Made by a program: the position numbers and the translations under genes
DNA from: Clostridiaceae bacterium
Lineage (GTDB): Bacteria > Bacillota > Clostridia > Oscillospirales > QAMX01
Reading direction: 5' to 3'
Assembly (NCBI GenBank): GCA_016297585.1
Contig: JAEDGJ010000080.1
Span: 1 to 11,111 of the forward strand
Length of the DNA stretch: 11,111 nucleotides
In this document: positions 7,825 through 11,111 of the stretch, in pieces
Numbering within the stretch: the first letter of the stretch is position 1
Layout: the number at the start of each line of letters is the position of its first letter
Notes under the pieces: model-generated
What the model saw: only the letters and a program-made list of their open reading frames with translations
Database searches by the model: none
Told to the model about the DNA's origin: nothing

Positions 7825-9687
7825 ATGATAGACCGTTACCCGGTGCTGGACGAGGTGACGCGGCGTCCCGAGGCGCTCCACACCCTCGACCGGTCGGAGC
7901 TTGACCGGCTCTGTGCCGAGATCCGGGCGTTTTTGATCGAGCACATCGCCAAAACCGGCGGGCATCTCGCCTCCAACCTCGGCATCGTCGAGATCTCCGT
8001 CGCGCTGGCGCTGGAATTTGACCCGTTTTCCGACCGCATCCTCTACGACGTCGGGCATCAGTGCTACGTCCACAAGCTGCTGACCGGGCGGCGCGAGGGC
8101 TTTGAGACGCTCCGGACGGCGGGCGGCATGTCGGGCTTTCCGCGTCCGTGGGAAAGCCCGGCCGACGCGTTCGTCGCGGGGCATGCCTCGGGCGCGCTCT
8201 CGGCCGCGGCGGGACTCGCGCGCGCGCGGACGCTCGGCGGAAAGACCCACCGCGTCGTCGCCGTCGTCGGAGACGGCGCGCTGACCGGCGGCATGACGAT
8301 GGAGGCCTTAAACGACATCGGACGCGGCGAGGAGCCCGTCATCGTCCTCCTCAACGACAACGCCATGGCGATCTCCCAGAGCGTCGGCGGCATCGCGGAC
8401 TACTTAAACCGCGTGCGCACGCGCCCGTCGTACTACCGCTTCAAGACCTTCGTCGAAAAGAGCGTCGGCAAGCGCTTCGGCGGCTTCCTTAAACGCATGA
8501 AGCGGCGGGTCAAGACGCTGCTTTTGCCGCAGTCGTTCATCGAATACCTCGGCTTTTCGTATCTCGGGCCCGTGGACGGCCACGACATCGGCAAGCTGCG
8601 GGACATGATCTCGTTTGCAAAGCTTCTAAACCGCCCCGTCGTCATCCACTGCCTGACGGTCAAGGGACGCGGCGCGGAATACGCCGAGCAGGCGCCCGAC
8701 CGCTTCCACGGCGCGGCGGCGTTCGACGCGTTCTCCGGAGAGTCTCTCTCCCGTCCGTCGCGCAGCTTTTCCGACGTGTTCGGCGAGACGGTGTACGCGC
8801 TCGCGCGCGAAAACCCCGCGGTCTGCGCGATCACCGCCGCGATGACGTCCGGCACGGGACTGACGCGCTTCGCGCGCGACTACCCCCGGCGCTTCTTCGA
8901 CGTCGGCATCGCCGAGGAGCACGCCGTCACGATGGCGGCGGGGCTTGCCAAGGGCGGCATGACCCCCGTCTGCGCGATCTATTCGACGTTTCTTCAGCGC
9001 GCCTACGACCAGCTTCTGCACGACGTCTGCATCGACCCGGTGCACGTCGTCTTTGCCGTCGACCGCGCGGGACTCGTGCCCGGCGACGGCGAGACGCATC
9101 AGGGGCTCTTCGACGTCGGCTTCCTCGGCAGCGCGCCCGGCATGACGGTCTACTCCCCGGCAAGCCTTGCGGAGCTCGAGCTCGTGCTGCGCCGCGCCGT
9201 ATGCGAATGCACGGGGCCCGTCGCGGTGCGCTATCCGCGCGGCGGCGAGGGCGCGTGCACGTTCTGCGACGGCGAGGACCTCGCCGTGCTGCCGTATGAG
9301 GGAAAGCTGCCCGGCACGGACGCGCATCCCGACGCGACGGTCGTCTGCTACGGCATCCTCGCAAACGAGGCGCTCGCGGCGGCCGGGACGCTTGCGCGGG
9401 AGGGCGTGCGCGTGCGGGTCGTGAAGCTGCTGCGCATCCTGCCGCTGCCGCCGCTCGACGCGTTTGCGGACGCGCCGCTGGTCTTTGCGGAGGAAGCCGC
9501 CGCCGCGGGCAGCATCGGCGAGCGCGCGCTGGCCTATCTCGCGGAAAAGGGGCTCCGCGTCCGGGCACGCCGCCTCAATACGGGCGCGCGGACGCTGCCC
9601 TGCGGAGACATTCCGTCGCTGCGGCGGATGTGCGGTCTCGACGAACGCGGCATCGCGGACGCGGTGCGCGGACTGATGGAGGGATAA
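7825..9687 (+). CDS. dxs: 1-deoxy-D-xylulose-5-phosphate synthase (DXS)
   Basis: DXS condenses pyruvate and glyceraldehyde 3-phosphate with thiamine diphosphate, the first step of the MEP isoprenoid pathway; its product also feeds thiamine and pyridoxal synthesis. The 620 residues are full length. Key elements are present: GGHLASNLG with H47, DVGHQCYVHKLLTGR (75-89), the ThDP motif GDGALTGG (149-156) through ND (177-178), YLGPVDGHD (246-254), the catalytic Glu in DVGIAEEHAVTMAAG (E364), DRAGLV and GETHQG with H425, and RYPRG (469-473). Start ATG 7825 has CAGGAG (7809-7814) 10 nt upstream. Some usually conserved spots differ: GHASGALS (119-126) instead of the common GHSSTSIS, NDNAMAIS, and VPGDG (418-422) where most have VG-x-DG. 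The frame is intact and the catalytic residues remain, so I expect a working enzyme. It heads an operon, 1 bp before tlyA. Confidence 0.97.
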   Translation: MIDRYPVLDEVTRRPEALHTLDRSELDRLCAEIRAFLIEHIAKTGGHLASNLGIVEISVALALEFDPFSDRILYDVGHQCYVHKLLTGRREGFETLRTAGGMSGFPRPWESPADAFVAGHASGALSAAAGLARARTLGGKTHRVVAVVGDGALTGGMTMEALNDIGRGEEPVIVLLNDNAMAISQSVGGIADYLNRVRTRPSYYRFKTFVEKSVGKRFGGFLKRMKRRVKTLLLPQSFIEYLGFSYLGPVDGHDIGKLRDMISFAKLLNRPVVIHCLTVKGRGAEYAEQAPDRFHGAAAFDAFSGESLSRPSRSFSDVFGETVYALARENPAVCAITAAMTSGTGLTRFARDYPRRFFDVGIAEEHAVTMAAGLAKGGMTPVCAIYSTFLQRAYDQLLHDVCIDPVHVVFAVDRAGLVPGDGETHQGLFDVGFLGSAPGMTVYSPASLAELELVLRRAVCECTGPVAVRYPRGGEGACTFCDGEDLAVLPYEGKLPGTDAHPDATVVCYGILANEALAAAGTLAREGVRVRVVKLLRILPLPPLDAFADAPLVFAEEAAAAGSIGERALAYLAEKGLRVRARRLNTGARTLPCGDIPSLRRMCGLDERGIADAVRGLMEG

Positions 9688-9688
9688 T

Positions 9689-10483
9689 ATGGCGCGTTTG
9701 GATGCGGAGCTGTGCGCAAGGGGACTCGTCTCGGGCAGAGGCCGCGCGGCGGAGCTCGTGCGCGAGGGGCGCGTGCGCGTCAACGGCGCGGTCGCGTCGA
9801 AGCCCGCGATGCAGGTCTCGGACGCCGACGTGCTCGAGGCGGACGACAACCCGTTCGTCGGACGCGGGGGCTTGAAGCTTGCCCACGCGCTGCGGACGTT
9901 TTCGCTGGACGTGCGCGGCATGACGGCGGTCGACCTCGGCGCGAGCACCGGGGGCTTTACCGACTGCCTGCTGCAAAACGGCGCGGCGCATGTCTGGGCG
10001 ATCGACGTCGGGCACGGACAGCTCGACGCGCGGCTCGCCGCCGACCCGCGCGTGACCTCGCTCGAGGGCGTCAACGCCCGCAGCGTCACGCGGGAGACGA
10101 TCGGCGACGCCGTGCCGTCCCTCGTCGCGGCGGACTTAAGCTTCATCTCCTTAAAGCTCATCTACCCCGTCATCGCGGGGCTGCTCGACGCGCACGGGCT
10201 TGCGGTGACGCTCATCAAGCCGCAGTTTGAGGCCGGACGCGCCGCCGTCGGCAAGAACGGCGTCGTGCGCGACCACGCGGCGCATGTGCGCGTGCTGCGG
10301 GAGCTGGAGGAGGCGTCGATGGCGGCGGGACTCGGGCTGCGCGGCATCTGCGTCTCGCCGATCCGCGGCGGCGAGGGCAATGTCGAATACCTCGCGCTGT
10401 ACGAAAAGGGGCGGACGGAGCTGCTGCGGCCGGATTACGCGGCCGTCGCGCGCGAAAAGCTCCACGACAAAAAGGGGGAATGA
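9689..10483 (+). CDS. tlyA: TlyA-family rRNA 2'-O-methyltransferase (S4 plus FtsJ-like domains)
   Basis: The 264-residue protein has the TlyA/YqxC layout. An N-terminal S4 RNA-binding domain (about 2-50, RLDAELCARGLVSGRGRAAE) leads through the FVGRGGLKL linker (56-64) to an FtsJ-like Rossmann methyltransferase with the SAM motif VDLGASTGGFTDCLL (81-95), IDVGHGQLD (105-113), ADLSFISLK (148-156) and LIKPQFEAGR (175-184). The K-D-K-E catalytic set can be read as K63, D149, K177 and E233. In actinobacteria TlyA methylates cytidines of 16S and 23S rRNA at 2'-O and affects capreomycin sensitivity; the haemolysin name of the family is historical. Start ATG 9689 follows the dxs stop by 1 nt, with GGAGGG (9678-9683) inside the end of dxs, so translation is probably coupled. 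nadK follows after 6 nt. Confidence 0.96.
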   Translation: MARLDAELCARGLVSGRGRAAELVREGRVRVNGAVASKPAMQVSDADVLEADDNPFVGRGGLKLAHALRTFSLDVRGMTAVDLGASTGGFTDCLLQNGAAHVWAIDVGHGQLDARLAADPRVTSLEGVNARSVTRETIGDAVPSLVAADLSFISLKLIYPVIAGLLDAHGLAVTLIKPQFEAGRAAVGKNGVVRDHAAHVRVLRELEEASMAAGLGLRGICVSPIRGGEGNVEYLALYEKGRTELLRPDYAAVAREKLHDKKGE

Positions 10484-10489
10484 GCGGAC

Positions 10490-11111
10490 GTGAAACAGGA
10501 AAAACACCCGGTCATCCGCACGGCGGCGCTGTACTATAACCGCCGGCGTCCGGAGGCGCTGGAAAAGACGCTGGAGGCGGCGCGCATCCTCCATGAGGCG
10601 GGCGTATCGGTCTGCCTGTACGCGCCGGAGGAGCATTCGCTGCCGGACTATATCCGCAAGACCGGTGCGGCCGAAGCGCTCAACGACGCGCAGCTCGCCG
10701 TCGTCGTCGGCGGGGACGGCTCGATCCTGCGGGTCGCCGCCAACGCCGCGCCGCGCTCGATCCCGATCCTCGGCGTGAACATGGGGCATCTCGGGTTCAT
10801 GTCGGAGCTGGAGCCGGACGAGCTGCCGCTGCTGCGGACGGTGCTCGCCGGGCGCTATACGCTCGAGCGGCGCATGATGCTGCGCGTGCAGACCGTGCGC
10901 GGCGGCGTGACCTATCCGCGCGGGCACGTCCTCAACGACGCCGTCCTCTCGCGCGGCACCGTGGGGCGCATCCTCGACCTGTCCGTCGCGGCGGACGGTG
11001 CGACGGTCGGCTCCTACCGCGCCGACGGCGTCATCGCCGCGACGCCGACCGGCTCGACGGCCTATTCCCTTGCCGCGGGAGGGCCGATCATCGAACCCGC
11101 CGCGCGCAACA
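10490..11111 (+). CDS. nadK: NAD kinase, 3' end cut by window
   Basis: The first 207 residues of NAD kinase, which makes NADP from NAD and ATP, are present; about 80 more are expected beyond the edge. Family motifs are clear: VVVGGDGSIL (71-80, GGDG), LGVNMGHLGFMSEL (94-107), LNDAVLSRG (148-156, the position of the NE/ND motif), YRADGVIAATPTGSTAYSL (176-194) and AGGPI (196-200). The start is GTG (10490-10492), which gives the normal N-terminus VKQEKHPVIRTAALYYN; GGGGG in the end of tlyA serves as ribosome site at about 11 nt. The ATG at 10480 is out of frame. It is third in the dxs-tlyA-nadK operon, a gene order common in Firmicutes and usually continued by argR and recN. Confidence 0.96.
   Translation, partial: MKQEKHPVIRTAALYYNRRRPEALEKTLEAARILHEAGVSVCLYAPEEHSLPDYIRKTGAAEALNDAQLAVVVGGDGSILRVAANAAPRSIPILGVNMGHLGFMSELEPDELPLLRTVLAGRYTLERRMMLRVQTVRGGVTYPRGHVLNDAVLSRGTVGRILDLSVAADGATVGSYRADGVIAATPTGSTAYSLAAGGPIIEPAARN

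Noticed and set aside
8626..10161. A 511-codon minus-strand frame opposite dxs and tlyA
   Set aside because: Antisense to two certain genes, changes composition along its length and shows no recognisable domain.

Overview
The window is a GC-rich stretch of chromosome from what looks like a Firmicute of class Clostridia, most likely a gut-type Oscillospirales or Christensenellales relative. This is inferred from gene content (PadR/HAAS/DUF4097 module, Clostridia-style DXS, dxs-tlyA-nadK order), strong AGGAGG-type ribosome sites and sigma-A-like promoters (TTGACA-N17-TATAAT type). It is compact, with no mobile element, CRISPR array, tRNA or rRNA that I could see. Nine coding regions are supported; the first and last are cut by the window edges.

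Layout. (1) 1-529, minus strand: N-terminus of a single-pass membrane protein with a long charged cytoplasmic tail, tentatively a phosphodiester-glycosidase (NAGPA-like) family protein. (2) 530-769: divergent promoter region with a clear promoter for each side and an AT-rich palindrome over the plus-strand -10. (3) 770-2659, plus strand: a tight three-gene operon, PadR-family repressor, DUF1700/HAAS membrane protein and DUF4097 beta-solenoid protein, with 8- and 4-nt overlaps. (4) 2675-2726: strong bidirectional terminator between convergent genes. (5) 2726-4555, minus strand: typA/bipA, translation GTPase, with a TTG start. (6) 4556-4997: 442-bp divergent intergenic region with one promoter for typA and one for the next gene, whose transcript has a leader of about 225 nt with possible regulatory structure. 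(7) 4998-7616, plus strand: an 872-aa secreted DUF4838 glycoside-hydrolase-like protein with a C-terminal CBM9-like domain, followed by an intrinsic terminator. (8) 7748-11111, plus strand: promoter and operon dxs, tlyA, nadK (nadK truncated by the window end).

How they work together. The dxs-tlyA-nadK run is a housekeeping cluster (isoprenoid precursor synthesis, rRNA 2'-O-methylation, NADP supply), usually followed by argR/recN in Firmicutes; those would lie outside this window. The PadR/HAAS/DUF4097 operon is a self-contained envelope-associated regulatory module whose signal is unknown. The DUF4838 protein is an isolated exported polysaccharide-active candidate under its own promoter. I see no clearly new multi-gene system. 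The least understood pieces are the DUF4838 enzyme with its structured leader and the PadR/HAAS/DUF4097 module.
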